The notes: generated from the sequence alone by a model not told the origin. A DNA stretch of 42,139 bases from Nitrososphaerota archaeon (GCA_011605725.1 JAAOZP010000002.1:1-42139); one strand, 5' to 3'. Positions 15,680 through 23,957 are shown, counted from the stretch's first letter. A program made the numbers and translations.

Positions 15680-16633
15680 ATGCCCATAGTGGATCTTCCA
15701 CTGGAGGAGCTTAAGGTTTACAAGCCTCCGCTTACAAGGAGAAGCGATTTCCAAAGCTTCTGGAACCACAACAGGAAGCTCTCTGAGGAGCAGCCTTTAA
15801 ACGCTGTCTTTAAGAGGCTCGAATATCCTGTGAAAAGGCTTGAAGCATTCTTGGTTTCTTTCGACGGCTTTACAGATAAGACTCCAATAGTCTCCTGGTT
15901 TCTAAAGCCCGTTGGAGAAGGTCCTTTCCCGGCGCTTCTAGTTCTCCACGGCTACGGTGGAAACAGGGGCACTGTCTCAGACTATTTGAACTGGATTCTC
16001 CAGGGCGTTGCCGTTATGGCGATAGATGTCAGGGGGCAGTTCGGCGATACACCAGACTTCGCGAAATACCCTTCTGGAAGCATTACAGGACACATGACTA
16101 AAGGCATTCTTGACAAGGAAACCTATTACTACAGGTATGTTTACATGGATTGTCTTCGCGGACTCAGAGTTCTGTGCGAGAGGGAGGATGTTGACGAGGA
16201 AAGGATTGGTGTGACGGGCGCCAGCCAGGGAGGAGGTTTAACACTAATAGTCTCAGCCATGGGAGAGGTTTCCCTATCTCTGCCTGAAATACCTTTTCTA
16301 TGCCATTTCGAAAGGGCTGTTGAAGTTGCGGCTTCAGACCCATACTTAGAGATTTCTCGCTATCTCAAGACGCATCCTGAAAGTGTTGAGAAGGTTTTCG
16401 AAACACTTTCCTATTTCGACGCGATGAACTTCGCTCCAGACATTAAGTGTCCAGTCCTCATGTCAGTCGGCCTCCTTGATACTGTATGTCCGCCTTCAAC
16501 CATTTTCGCAACTTTCAACCACACAGCTTCAGGAATAAAGGAGCTTGCTGTTTACCCTGGAATGGGCCATGAATCTCACAATGTGCATAGGGAGAAAAAG
16601 ATACAGTGGGTCGACAAGTACCTGTTGCGGTAA
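15680..16633 (+). CDS. Acetyl xylan esterase / cephalosporin C deacetylase family (CE7)
   Basis: This 317-residue alpha/beta hydrolase removes acetyl groups from short xylo-oligosaccharides and other acetylated molecules. CE7 hallmarks are present: the family-specific RGQ (residues 118-120 in AIDVRGQFGD), nucleophile elbow GASQGG with S182, D267 in GLLDTVCPPS, and H297 in GMGHESH. The long helical insertion around HMTKGILDKETYYYRYVYMDCLRG is the segment used in CE7 hexamer formation. Length is exactly in the family range, and no signal peptide is present, so it is cytoplasmic. It is divergent from xylulokinase, with a TATA box about 20-30 bases upstream. The assignment is very secure. Confidence 0.93.
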   Translation: MPIVDLPLEELKVYKPPLTRRSDFQSFWNHNRKLSEEQPLNAVFKRLEYPVKRLEAFLVSFDGFTDKTPIVSWFLKPVGEGPFPALLVLHGYGGNRGTVSDYLNWILQGVAVMAIDVRGQFGDTPDFAKYPSGSITGHMTKGILDKETYYYRYVYMDCLRGLRVLCEREDVDEERIGVTGASQGGGLTLIVSAMGEVSLSLPEIPFLCHFERAVEVAASDPYLEISRYLKTHPESVEKVFETLSYFDAMNFAPDIKCPVLMSVGLLDTVCPPSTIFATFNHTASGIKELAVYPGMGHESHNVHREKKIQWVDKYLLR

Positions 16634-16710
16634 ACATTTGAAACCATCTTTGCACCACCGGGTTTACCATGCTAAATGTTTAAAAGAAACCTGTTGCACA
16701 TCATACCGGA

Positions 16711-16995
16711 ATGATGTCGAAGGTTCCTATTGATCTAGAAAAGTTAAGTAGGAAGGATGTTGACAAGGAGGTTCTGCGTGTAGCTATCATTGCTGAACTA
16801 GACGCTGTAAACCTTTACGAGCAGCTTGCCCAAGCTGCTGGCAGCAGAGACGTTAAGAAAGTCCTGCTGGACATAGCTAAGGAGGAGAAGACTCACGTGG
16901 GAGAATTCCAAGCCCTCCTGCTGAAAATAGACGGGGAGCAGGCTCTGGAGCTTGAGAAGGGCAGGAAGGAAGTTGAAGAAATAACTGGAAAATAA
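16711..16995 (+). CDS. Small ferritin-like protein with encapsulated-ferritin-type metal site
   Basis: This 94-residue protein is made of two long helices. Metal ligands read as E29 (IIAELDAVNLYEQL), E59 and H62 (KEEKTHVGEFQ). The spacing E-x29-E-x2-H is the same as the ferroxidase site of encapsulated ferritins (E32/E62/H65 in the Rhodospirillum protein), which assemble as rings because each chain has only half a four-helix bundle. A charged tail (ELEKGRKEVEEITGK) follows; I see no obvious encapsulin-targeting peptide. No encapsulin gene is in the window. TATA-like GTTTAAAAG lies about 28-36 bases upstream. Either of the two leading ATGs may be used. Its likely role is iron or peroxide handling. 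Confidence 0.85.
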   Translation: MMSKVPIDLEKLSRKDVDKEVLRVAIIAELDAVNLYEQLAQAAGSRDVKKVLLDIAKEEKTHVGEFQALLLKIDGEQALELEKGRKEVEEITGK

Positions 16996-17057
16996 ATCAT
17001 TCCTCTCCTTATCTAAACGAAGAGCGTTCCGCACCCTGCTGCCGCTGAGTCGAAGCC

Positions 17058-18092
17058 TTATCTTGACCAGCGTTCCTCAGGAGGAGGTAACACTGGGAAT
17101 GGTGCATGCGGCTCAGTCTGATACCAGTATGCGACTGAAGCAATATCGTCAGTAAGAGGCTGGAATTTACGGTCAGGATACCATCCTAAGGCTTGAATCG
17201 TGACCCTTAGGTCTTTCTTAAACCGTATTGGGTCAAGGATGTGCCACCTGTATAGTGTGTGCCTAGGGACCTCACCCGGCTCCCTCCTGTAGAGAGGATA
17301 GCCTAGGAAAGCTGTTGAAAAAGTCTCGCCGCCGAAACACCATGCTCCCCCGAAATAGTCTTCAGTCCCTGTTCCGCAGATAGTTGGATACTCAGTGTCC
17401 CCGTCTATGAAGAACTTTATTTCCCCCTCTCCCCACCAGCCGTTAGACAGCTGCGTCCACGCTAACACGGTTCCAACATAGTGTCCGCTTCCCTTAACAC
17501 CGTCTAGAATAGTATGCTGCGGGTTCTGCCTTGTTGTCATGGAGCGCCTCCACTGGGCGTGGAAATACGCCATTCTATCCTTAACCTCTTCAAGCGAGTA
17601 GGTTATTTGATAGTAGAATCCCCCTATGTCCTCGATCCACTGGTTTTCAACAGTTATTACAGCACTCCTCTTGAACGGCATTGGAAAATAACAGTTGAAC
17701 CCTCCGGATGGGTTTACTGCAATAGGTATCGAGTTAACATTATACCTCAACCCGTGGCAGTTTGCGAAGAAGTCTCCAAGAGGAACTTCAACCGACGGCT
17801 TCTCCTCACAATCCCAGTAGAAGCGTAGAACACAGTTTCTATACGCCTTAGCATCCACAGTCAGCCAGATGTGGCGGATGAACCCGCTTCCCCTTATGTC
17901 TGCAAGCTTGACGGTCTCCCCTTTCGGCAGTGTTATGCAGGGCTTAACCTTCCATCCTTTTCCAAGCCTTGACGCTGGGCTTCTCTCATCCGGAGCCTCC
18001 ATTGCGCCCCTGCCTTTTTCACCAGTAGGATTCTCAGCTGAGATGGATCGTGTCTCTGCGTCGCTCAACTCTGGAAGAGAGTGTAGGAACAT
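17058..18092 (-). CDS. GH172 / DUF2961 family glycosidase-like protein
   Basis: This 344-residue protein carries the DUF2961 signatures: SISAENPTGEKGRGAMEA near the N-terminus, DIRGSGFIRHIWLTV, VEVPLGDFFANCHG, FNCYFPMPFKRSAVITVEN, GWWGEGEIKFFIDGD and GTGTEDYFGGAW. The family is now GH172; characterised members act on fructofuranose anhydrides or alpha-D-arabinofuranosides, but the archaeal substrate is unknown. No signal peptide is visible, so it probably acts inside the cell. TATA-like GCTTATTTTTAAGG lies about 27-40 bases upstream of the ATG. The gene converges on the small ferritin-like gene. Confidence 0.88.
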   Translation of the reverse strand: MFLHSLPELSDAETRSISAENPTGEKGRGAMEAPDERSPASRLGKGWKVKPCITLPKGETVKLADIRGSGFIRHIWLTVDAKAYRNCVLRFYWDCEEKPSVEVPLGDFFANCHGLRYNVNSIPIAVNPSGGFNCYFPMPFKRSAVITVENQWIEDIGGFYYQITYSLEEVKDRMAYFHAQWRRSMTTRQNPQHTILDGVKGSGHYVGTVLAWTQLSNGWWGEGEIKFFIDGDTEYPTICGTGTEDYFGGAWCFGGETFSTAFLGYPLYRREPGEVPRHTLYRWHILDPIRFKKDLRVTIQALGWYPDRKFQPLTDDIASVAYWYQTEPHAPFPVLPPPEERWSR

Positions 18093-18151
18093 TTTTGATC
18101 ATGTTCCCTTCCACAGGCCTTAAAAATAAGCTTTTCCAACCACCAATATCG

Positions 18152-18162
18152 TAGCGCGCGCG
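18152..18162. repeat. GCGCGC element copy 1
   Basis: TAGCGCGCGCG, between the GH172 promoter and the gene-poor stretch. It is one of a set of TA-edged CG-alternating motifs that I find only outside genes in this window. Confidence 0.5.
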
Positions 18163-18516
18163 TAAAAGTTTCCTCCGATTGTATTATACTTCTCGAGTGA
18201 CCAAGGTGAAAAGGTAGAACCGATAAAGGATATTCAAACGATTGTTACCGTCAGCACATTGAACGATTTGCCTTTAGTGATGGAACCCAGGATGGTTGTC
18301 AAATGGAATGAAAAAATATCTATTAGAAAAGGAAGGCCGGTATTGCTTCTTAGAAGGTCACAGGCTTTTAAGGCAAGTCATCATCTACAAGAAGGACAAA
18401 ATGGCGCTTTTCCGCGGACTAGCTCAAATTCAGATACATGGCCATCGTCATGATAAGCTGAGTTTTCAAGAAATTGTAGAAGTAGCTAAAAGAGGCCGTA
18501 TTTCTCTTACCTGCGC

Positions 18517-18528
18517 TAGCGCGCGCTA
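18517..18528. repeat. GCGCGC element copy 2 (perfect palindrome)
   Basis: TAGCGCGCGCTA, a perfect 12-base palindrome and the best copy of the set. Confidence 0.55.
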
Positions 18529-18748
18529 AGTTCATCTTCTGTTCAGAGGACCTAGGGATAATTAGCAGCATCCAAAGTTATTCTGAGGACTTCTACTGCC
18601 TCCCTGGGAAAGAATGGGTTAAACTATTCTATGGAATGGGATAACGCTAACTTTCTGCGCTAAGCTGATCCTCATCGATCTTCATGTGGACGACCTCAGC
18701 ACTAAATATACCCATACTATGTTTAAGCCACGTTCTTGAACCCCCAGC

Positions 18749-18760
18749 TAGCGCGCGCCA
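18749..18760. repeat. GCGCGC element copy 3
   Basis: TAGCGCGCGCCA, in the gap before the VapBC genes. Confidence 0.5.
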
Positions 18761-18937
18761 CAGGCTCTTCCTATTCGATCCATATTCGTTCTGGGCGTTA
18801 CCTTGGTATAAAAGCGGCCATGGGTTATGCGGAGGACTTACTTGACGGAATTGCAGGATAAGGAAAGTTACAAGGTTGTGCTGAAAGGAAGAGGGTTGGC
18901 GTAAGCTTTAAAAGCATCCTGATAGCTAGACAGTAAT

Positions 18938-19177
18938 ATGGTTAAACGCACAACCATATTACTGGACGAGGATCTTTACGAGTACTTGATAAGGGAAAGC
19001 ATCAGAAGGCACGGTTCTTCTAAGAAGCTTTCCCAAGTAGTAAATGAGCTTCTGCGCAAGACGTTATTCGACGGCGAAAAGGTTGTTCAGCTTCTTTCAA
19101 AAGAAAAAGTTGCTCGCACTACAGCGAAAGAGTTCGAGGAGTTTAGAAGAAAGCTTTCAAGGAGAATGGAAGAATGA
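18938..19177 (+). CDS. VapB-like antitoxin (ribbon-helix-helix)
   Basis: This 79-residue protein has an N-terminal ribbon-helix-helix DNA-binding segment (KRTTILLDEDLYEYLIRESI, then SKKLSQVVNELLRKTL) and a charged C-terminal tail (KEFEEFRRKLSRRMEE) that would wrap the toxin. It overlaps the PIN-domain gene by four bases (ATGA), the usual antitoxin-toxin layout. Such antitoxins neutralise the nuclease and repress their own promoter. A TATA-like CTTTAAAAG lies about 24-32 bases before the start. Confidence 0.88.
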   Translation: MVKRTTILLDEDLYEYLIRESIRRHGSSKKLSQVVNELLRKTLFDGEKVVQLLSKEKVARTTAKEFEEFRRKLSRRMEE

Positions 19178-19623
19178 TAATAGACACGACCTATCTTCTA
19201 CCCCTTGCAAGGATAGATGTTGACACGAACCTCCTGGAAGCCATGGTTAAAGGCAAAGTAAACATAAAGATGGAGGAGATCGCTGTGAGCCTCATATCCC
19301 TTTTCGAGCTTCAGGCTAAGGCTGCAAAACTCGGCGTAGCTCCTTCAATCGTATCCGAAGCCTTGGAGGCCGTGAAAAAGGCTTTTAGAGTGATACCTTT
19401 TTACGCGGAGAAAGTGGTGGAGGTGAGCTTCTCATTAAGGAGAAAAATACCGGACTATATCGATTGCGTCATACTGGCAACAGCAATAGTGTTAGGCGAG
19501 GATTTGGCAACGGAAGACAGCCTGATACACTCGAAAAAAAGCCTTATAGAGAAAGAGTATCGGGTGAAGATCCATAGTTTCTCGAGCCTAGTGAAAAAGA
19601 CCCGACCCGTCTCTTACTCTTGA
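19174..19623 (+). CDS. VapC-like PIN-domain ribonuclease toxin
   Basis: This 149-residue PIN-domain protein keeps the acidic metal site: D4 in MIIDTTYLL, E45 in SLFELQAKA, D97 in PDYIDCVILATA, and D115 in LATEDSLI. PIN toxins cut RNA, commonly tRNA or rRNA. The start codon overlaps the antitoxin stop, so translation is coupled. All catalytic positions are intact, so the pair is probably functional or only recently inactive. It sits at the edge of the gene-poor accessory region. Confidence 0.9.
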   Translation: MIIDTTYLLPLARIDVDTNLLEAMVKGKVNIKMEEIAVSLISLFELQAKAAKLGVAPSIVSEALEAVKKAFRVIPFYAEKVVEVSFSLRRKIPDYIDCVILATAIVLGEDLATEDSLIHSKKSLIEKEYRVKIHSFSSLVKKTRPVSYS

Positions 19624-19838
19624 GAGTTTCCGGTCGCCATGCAAGTTGAACAGGATATGGACTTTATGTTATAGATTAAGAAAAATGTGTCAATGAAGCC
19701 AACTATGCCCTGTGTCCTGAATCTGCCCGATCGAAGCCCTATGTAAAGTATACTCTGTCTGAAGGTGTCGGCGTCCAGAACAAACCGTCCTAGCGTGCTC
19801 ATTGGGATTTTTAGATATGTGAATAGTCGCCAACAGAC

Positions 19839-19851
19839 TAGTGCGCGCTAG
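19839..19851. repeat. GCGCGC element copy 4
   Basis: TAGTGCGCGCTAG, in the spacer between the VapC gene and the large hydrolase, about 80 bases before the hydrolase start. It supplies a spurious in-frame GTG. Confidence 0.45.
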
Positions 19852-19930
19852 AAAAGAGTTTTTGAAGCAGCCGGTCGGGTTTAAGAAGTTCCAGAAAATT
19901 TATATCTTTATAATAAGGGTAAATTATGCG

Positions 19931-22474
19931 ATGGTTCATCCGGCAGTTAGTAAGGGCTTCATTGTTGATTGGCTCATATGCGGACCATTCCCCAGAATTG
20001 GCCCTCACCCGAGCGGAAGAGATAGCTTCTACATGGACTTCCTTAAGAATGCAGGAGGAGAGGAACAGATCGAGCCTAAGGTTGGTCTGTCTCATCCGAG
20101 CAGTTGTGTAGAATCCGGGAGCGTTCAGTGGAGGGAGTATGTTGCTGAGCCGAACGGGTTTGTGGATTTCGTGAAACTTTTTGGAGAACCCTTCGTGGAC
20201 TTCTGGAACCTCCGAGGAGGCGTAGCTTATGCTTACACGACGATCCGGTACGAGGAGCCTAGGAGAGTAGTCTTCCTCTTGGGAAGCGAGGACTCGGTGA
20301 TGGTGTGGTTAAATGGGAAGCTGGTTCACCACAATAACATTGGCAGAACTCCCAGTCCCGGACAGGATATGTTCGTGTCGGATTTGGCATCAGGTATGAA
20401 CAAGCTTCTTGTGAAGGTTGCCAGATACGCAGGGGGATGGGGGTTCTATCTCCAACTCTTCAACGCCACAGGGAAGCTCTTCGTCAATGAGGCGGGGGCT
20501 ATTGTGCCCCATCTTAGAATAGGTGAGAAGCTCAGCGGCTGGGCCTGCATTCCCGTGCTGAACACGACTCGACAAAGACTTAACAATGTTACTATAAGGG
20601 TCTTGGAAAACAACCTCTTTAACCCGAGCAGAACTGAGGCAGGGGAATTAGATGCTGGAGAATGGAGGAGAATTCCCTTCCAAATATCCACGAAACGTGA
20701 GGTTAAAGCCGGTGAAGAGTTGGAGCTGAATGTATGCGTGGAGGCCGATGGGGAAACCCTGAACGTGACCCTAAAGCCCGTAGTTCGGAAAAGCGACGAA
20801 TGGTTCATGGCTACGTATCGTTCTGAGGTTGATGGTTCCGTTCAGCCATACGGGCTTCTCGTGCCCACGTCTTACGATAGGGATCGTTCGTATCCTCTCA
20901 TTGTGCTTCTGCACGGCTATAAGGGCGGATGGGCTATCGACGGCTATGCCCTGAAGGAATGGTGCATAGTTGCAGGCATCTATGGCCGAGGAGAGGTTCC
21001 CTATAAAGAGATAGGGGAGCGCGATGTTTTCGAGGTCATCGAAGACGTGAAGAAACGTTACAACATCGATGAAGACAGAATTTATCTTACGGGGCATAGC
21101 ATGGGTGGAAGAGGAACATGGTATTTGGGGCTCCGTAGGCCAGATGTCTGGGCTGCTATCGCACCCCTATCGGCAAGAACGTACGTGGAGGACGTGGAAG
21201 CCCCAAAATACCTACGGGCGCTCAGAGATGAAGAGAGTCCAATACATCTAGCCGAGAACGCCCTGAACCTCCCCATCTTCGTATCCCACGGGTCGGAGGA
21301 TAAAGTCGTTCCCGTAGAGCATTCTAGGCGTATGGTGGCGTTGTTAAGGGGAATGGGCTATGCGGTTGAATACGATGAGAGGCCCGGAATGGGCCATACT
21401 TGGAGCTCATCGGGTAGGCCATGGTGGGGAGAGGAGTGGCTTGACAGGCCCATAATCTCCAACTTCTTTCATAAGCATCGGAGAAAGCGGTATCCAAGGA
21501 AAGTATGCTATAAGACGAACAGCCTCAGGTTCAACAAGGCCTATTGGGTTGAAATCGATGAAATGGACACGGTTTATGAGGCGGCTCAAATTACGGCTGA
21601 GGTTCTCGAGGACAACATGATTCGGATACAAACCGGTAACATCGTCCAATTCACCCTGAGGCTCAATAAAGATTTGGGCATAGATATGGATAAAGCGCTC
21701 ACGATTATTGTAAACGGCTTTAAGGCTCGGATAGAATCCCTGCCCAAGTCCGGAAAGGTTACGCTGAGGGCAATACTCGACGAGAAGGGCGAAGCCACGG
21801 GATACTTGCTCCTCCTCAACCCCGAGGAAGCTGAGAGGGTAACCAAGTTTTCAGTGTGGGGCAGACTTGATGAAAAAGGCATAACAGAAATACTTCACAT
21901 AGCGCCCCAAGGTAATGGCTTAAGGAAAACGCCCAGCATCTTCGGCCCCATTACGGATGCCTTTAACAGTCCTTTCATCCTCATCTACGGGACGCAGGGT
22001 AGTGAAGTGGAGGTCGAGGCGAACAGAAGAGCAGCCCATGATGTGGCTACATGGCGGAAATCATATGCCAATGGGGATTGTGAGGTTAAAACCGATATGG
22101 ATATTGCAGTCCAGGATATCATGAACTACAACCTCGTTCTCTTCGGCAATCCGAAGACGAATGCTTTCGTGGCTCGAATAAATGAAAAATTGCGGATTAA
22201 GTTTAAGGACGAGGCTATTTGTGTAGGTTCTCAGAGGTTTGCAGGAAATGATGCGTCGCTTATCATGATCTATCCAAACCCGCTTAACCCGACGCGGTAC
22301 GTGCTTTTAAATTCGTCGACTACCGTGAAGGGGATGGGGAACATTAAGAAGCTCTACAATAGATGGGTAATGCTTCCGGATTACGTCGTTTTCAATAATG
22401 CATTTATTGAAGAAGGATGGAAGGGCTATCTTGCTGCTGGATTTTTTGATAAAAACTGGCAACTAACGGGATAA
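19931..22474 (+). CDS. Large alpha/beta hydrolase (prolyl-oligopeptidase/esterase-like) with N-terminal beta domain
   Basis: This 847-residue protein has a beta-rich N-terminal domain (about residues 10-185: GSEDSVMVWLNGKLVHHN, VKVARYAGGWGFYLQLFN) resembling PA14 or galactose-binding modules. A second beta domain runs to about 280. The catalytic domain (about 290-500) has oxyanion region VLLHGYKGGW, nucleophile elbow GHSMGG with S390, D457 in HGSEDKVVP, and H489 in PGMGHTW. A further C-terminal domain follows. The closest familiar proteins are carbohydrate-related esterases and S9-type peptidases. The open frame extends 30 codons upstream, but that part overlaps TATA-like AAATTTATATC at 19897-19907, so I start at the ATG at 19931. 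No signal peptide is visible. The substrate is unknown. Confidence 0.82.
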   Translation: MVHPAVSKGFIVDWLICGPFPRIGPHPSGRDSFYMDFLKNAGGEEQIEPKVGLSHPSSCVESGSVQWREYVAEPNGFVDFVKLFGEPFVDFWNLRGGVAYAYTTIRYEEPRRVVFLLGSEDSVMVWLNGKLVHHNNIGRTPSPGQDMFVSDLASGMNKLLVKVARYAGGWGFYLQLFNATGKLFVNEAGAIVPHLRIGEKLSGWACIPVLNTTRQRLNNVTIRVLENNLFNPSRTEAGELDAGEWRRIPFQISTKREVKAGEELELNVCVEADGETLNVTLKPVVRKSDEWFMATYRSEVDGSVQPYGLLVPTSYDRDRSYPLIVLLHGYKGGWAIDGYALKEWCIVAGIYGRGEVPYKEIGERDVFEVIEDVKKRYNIDEDRIYLTGHSMGGRGTWYLGLRRPDVWAAIAPLSARTYVEDVEAPKYLRALRDEESPIHLAENALNLPIFVSHGSEDKVVPVEHSRRMVALLRGMGYAVEYDERPGMGHTWSSSGRPWWGEEWLDRPIISNFFHKHRRKRYPRKVCYKTNSLRFNKAYWVEIDEMDTVYEAAQITAEVLEDNMIRIQTGNIVQFTLRLNKDLGIDMDKALTIIVNGFKARIESLPKSGKVTLRAILDEKGEATGYLLLLNPEEAERVTKFSVWGRLDEKGITEILHIAPQGNGLRKTPSIFGPITDAFNSPFILIYGTQGSEVEVEANRRAAHDVATWRKSYANGDCEVKTDMDIAVQDIMNYNLVLFGNPKTNAFVARINEKLRIKFKDEAICVGSQRFAGNDASLIMIYPNPLNPTRYVLLNSSTTVKGMGNIKKLYNRWVMLPDYVVFNNAFIEEGWKGYLAAGFFDKNWQLTG

Positions 22475-22638
22475 GCGCACGCTCATAGTTGCTGAGGGCT
22501 GTCCGTATTGCAAGCGGGCTGGGCAAGCGATTAAGCGCGCGTCCTTTTTACCGCAAATATCGCATCCTCTATCCGGTCTCTCCTAATTATTGATTTGCAG
22601 ACTTCGCACTTCCAAAGCTCATCGTGAGTCTTCAACAT
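22473..22638. pseudogene. Redox/zinc gene debris after the hydrolase
   Basis: Two overlapping short frames look protein-like. On the plus strand, directly after the hydrolase stop (22473-22586), a frame without a start codon reads TLIVAEGCPYCKRAGQAIK, a thioredoxin/glutaredoxin-type CPYC motif. On the minus strand (22638 to 22531), a 35-codon ORF with ATG reads HDELWKCEVCKSIIRRDRI, like half of a zinc ribbon. At most one is a genuine remnant; I cannot tell which. Confidence 0.3.
22531..22544. repeat. GCGCGC element copy 5
   Basis: TTAAGCGCGCGTCC. A weaker relative, TAAGCGCACGCTC, overlaps the hydrolase stop at 22472-22484. Confidence 0.4.
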
Positions 22639-22750
22639 GAAGATTTAGAACATTTATGCTGAGAAAACCTTTCCCCTCATGATCTTGATGAAATTGCGTT
22701 TGGTATGGAAAAGGATTTAAGCAATAGGGCTTTTAGTTATTATTGAGCCC

Positions 22751-23530
22751 ATGGAGGAGTTAAAGGAAATAGAAGAGTACCTGAGGGGCATTGATCCTTT
22801 CGACATACCTTTGGATAAGTATAGAAGGATTATGAATGATGAGAGGTATAGCAGCCTTGCGAATCAGATATTGGTAAAGCTGGATGAGCTTTATGGAGAC
22901 TGGATAAGGGAGAAGTTCAGGGAGACCAAAGCCCAGTCAATAGTCGTTTGCGATAGGAAGGTGGTTTTCTATTCGAAAAACAGGTATGAGCCATCCGACG
23001 GGGAAGTGAGGGAGATGGAGGAGAAAATGGGGAAGCCGTGCTATGTCATAACTGGCGAGCCGTTGATAGAGGAGCGAAGCAACTGGTCTTTCCTGAGCGA
23101 AAGCGACTACTATCCGACCGTTGAAATATATCTTGGAAGAATTGATTGGAGCGATGATGACGTGTTTGAGAAAGGCATTAAGGTTAGGAGCGATTTCGAC
23201 ACAGGAAATCCCGAGTATACAGTTTTAGATGAGAAGACCTGTAGAAGGATGGAAAGCGAAATACCGCTGAGAAGAGTAGGGTATCATCTGGGAAGACGCT
23301 ATTTTTACTTTCCAAGGATGATGAAGGTCGGAATAACAGATAGGAGGAGAAATCGATGTTTAAGCAAAATAGTTGAAGGTGTTGATAACTGGAACAACGT
23401 GGAGCTGAACCCCTATAGACTCGCTAACCCAAACAGGGAAGGGTTTATCGGAAGAGATCTAATGCTTAAATTGCTTTTCAGAATAACTTTAGACCCTGGT
23501 TTAAGGAGATCAACATGGGAGCTTTTATAG
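22751..23530 (+). CDS. Retropepsin-like aspartic protease-type protein with N-terminal DUF5678-like part
   Basis: This 259-residue soluble protein is not clearly assignable to a named family. Residues about 40-105 (SIVVCDRKVVFYSKN, EEKMGKPCYVITGEP) resemble the small archaeal DUF5678-type domain. From about 122 the pattern is that of clan AA aspartic proteases: a beta strand VEIYLGRIDW, the active-site-like triad DTG at 150-152 in VRSDFDTGNPEYTVLD, and near the C-terminus EGFIGRDLMLKLLFRITLD (233-236 IGRD), the glycine-rich helix motif seen as GRNLL or GRDLL in retropepsins. Usual retropepsins read DTGA; here the residue after DTG is N. The start at 22751 is an ATG in GCCCATGGAGG. A viral or transposon origin is not indicated by neighbours. 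Function is unknown. Confidence 0.6.
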   Translation: MEELKEIEEYLRGIDPFDIPLDKYRRIMNDERYSSLANQILVKLDELYGDWIREKFRETKAQSIVVCDRKVVFYSKNRYEPSDGEVREMEEKMGKPCYVITGEPLIEERSNWSFLSESDYYPTVEIYLGRIDWSDDDVFEKGIKVRSDFDTGNPEYTVLDEKTCRRMESEIPLRRVGYHLGRRYFYFPRMMKVGITDRRRNRCLSKIVEGVDNWNNVELNPYRLANPNREGFIGRDLMLKLLFRITLDPGLRRSTWELL

Positions 23531-23554
23531 CTCGCAGATCATTGTTATAATCGT

Positions 23555-23655
23555 TTAGCACCATTCTTCAAAAATTTTTAAAGCACTTCGAATAAGCAGC
23601 GTCTTCATGCTCTGCGTGCCTAAGTCAACCCCAATAAAATACGTGTTCCCTCCAA
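23555..23655 (-). pseudogene. Decayed xylulokinase N-terminal fragment
   Basis: The minus strand reads TYFIGVDLGTQSMKTLLI and then unrelated residues and a stop at 23555. This matches the first 20 residues of the intact xylulokinase (IYFIGVDLGTQSMKTLLV). The DNA also preserves the TTGGAGG start context, but one base is missing between the TTG and the conserved frame. A TATA-like GTTTAAATACC lies about 35-45 bases upstream, as in the intact gene. It is therefore a truncated duplicate including its promoter, not a functional gene. Confidence 0.8.
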
Positions 23656-23957
23656 TTTTCCTATTTTAGAAGGAAATCGGCATAACGGTATTTAAACGTT
23701 AAAGCAGTCCCTTACCTTGAAATATCCCGTTATCTTAAGGCTCATCCATGTGAGGTTGAGAGTGTCTTTAAAACCCTCACCTTCAGGTGGAAGTATCGGC
23801 TCTCTTTGCTGTCCCTGATGCTTTGGGGAGCCACCGTAGCGCGCGCTTTAAACCGCCGTCTTCGTTTCTGCAGGCTTTAAAATAAGCTTTTCCCTTCCAG
23901 GTTTTTCTACTTTCACAACCATTTCTGGCACCAATATTACGAATTTTTAATTAATAT
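23656..23957. other. Spacer with an unassigned open segment and a GCGCGC copy
   Basis: No assignable gene. The minus strand is open from about 23850 to a stop just before the xylulokinase fragment and reads GFKDTLNLTWMSLKITGYFK near its end, which could be another gene tail. At 23877-23897, CAGGCTTTAAAATAAGCTTTTCCC resembles the GH172 promoter region at 18115-18138, as if a promoter had been duplicated too. Confidence 0.35.
23837..23848. repeat. GCGCGC element copy 6
   Basis: TAGCGCGCGCTT, in the spacer between the xylulokinase fragment and the alanine dehydrogenase homologue. Looser relatives are at 24974-24987 (TAGCACGCGCATAA) and 25074-25085 (TAAGTGCGCACT). Confidence 0.5.

Larger units (their letters stand above)
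18093..18937. other. 845-base gene-poor stretch with GCGCGC palindromes and gene debris
   Basis: After the GH172 promoter I see no gene I can assign. The plus strand has a 77-codon frame (18296-18529) that reads reasonably protein-like (YLLEKEGRYCFLEGHRLLRQ) but has no recognisable family, and its stop lies inside a GCGCGC palindrome. A second frame (about 18171-18453) is also open (YFSSDQGEKVEPIKDIQTIV), as expected for a decayed, frameshifted gene. A strong TATA-like GGTATAAAAG at 18805-18814 has no obvious gene at the right distance. The TATA box CTTTAAAAG near 18906-18914 belongs to the antitoxin gene at 18938. Confidence 0.5.

Noticed and set aside
18296..18529. 77-codon plus-strand ORF in the gene-poor stretch
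   Set aside because: No family, no ribosome-binding site or well-placed TATA box, and a competing open frame overlaps it; left as possible debris rather than called as a gene.
19841..19930. Upstream extension of the large hydrolase ORF starting at a GTG in a GCGCGC element
   Set aside because: It contains the TATA-like AAATTTATATC needed for the ATG at 19931, and the extra residues lack family similarity.
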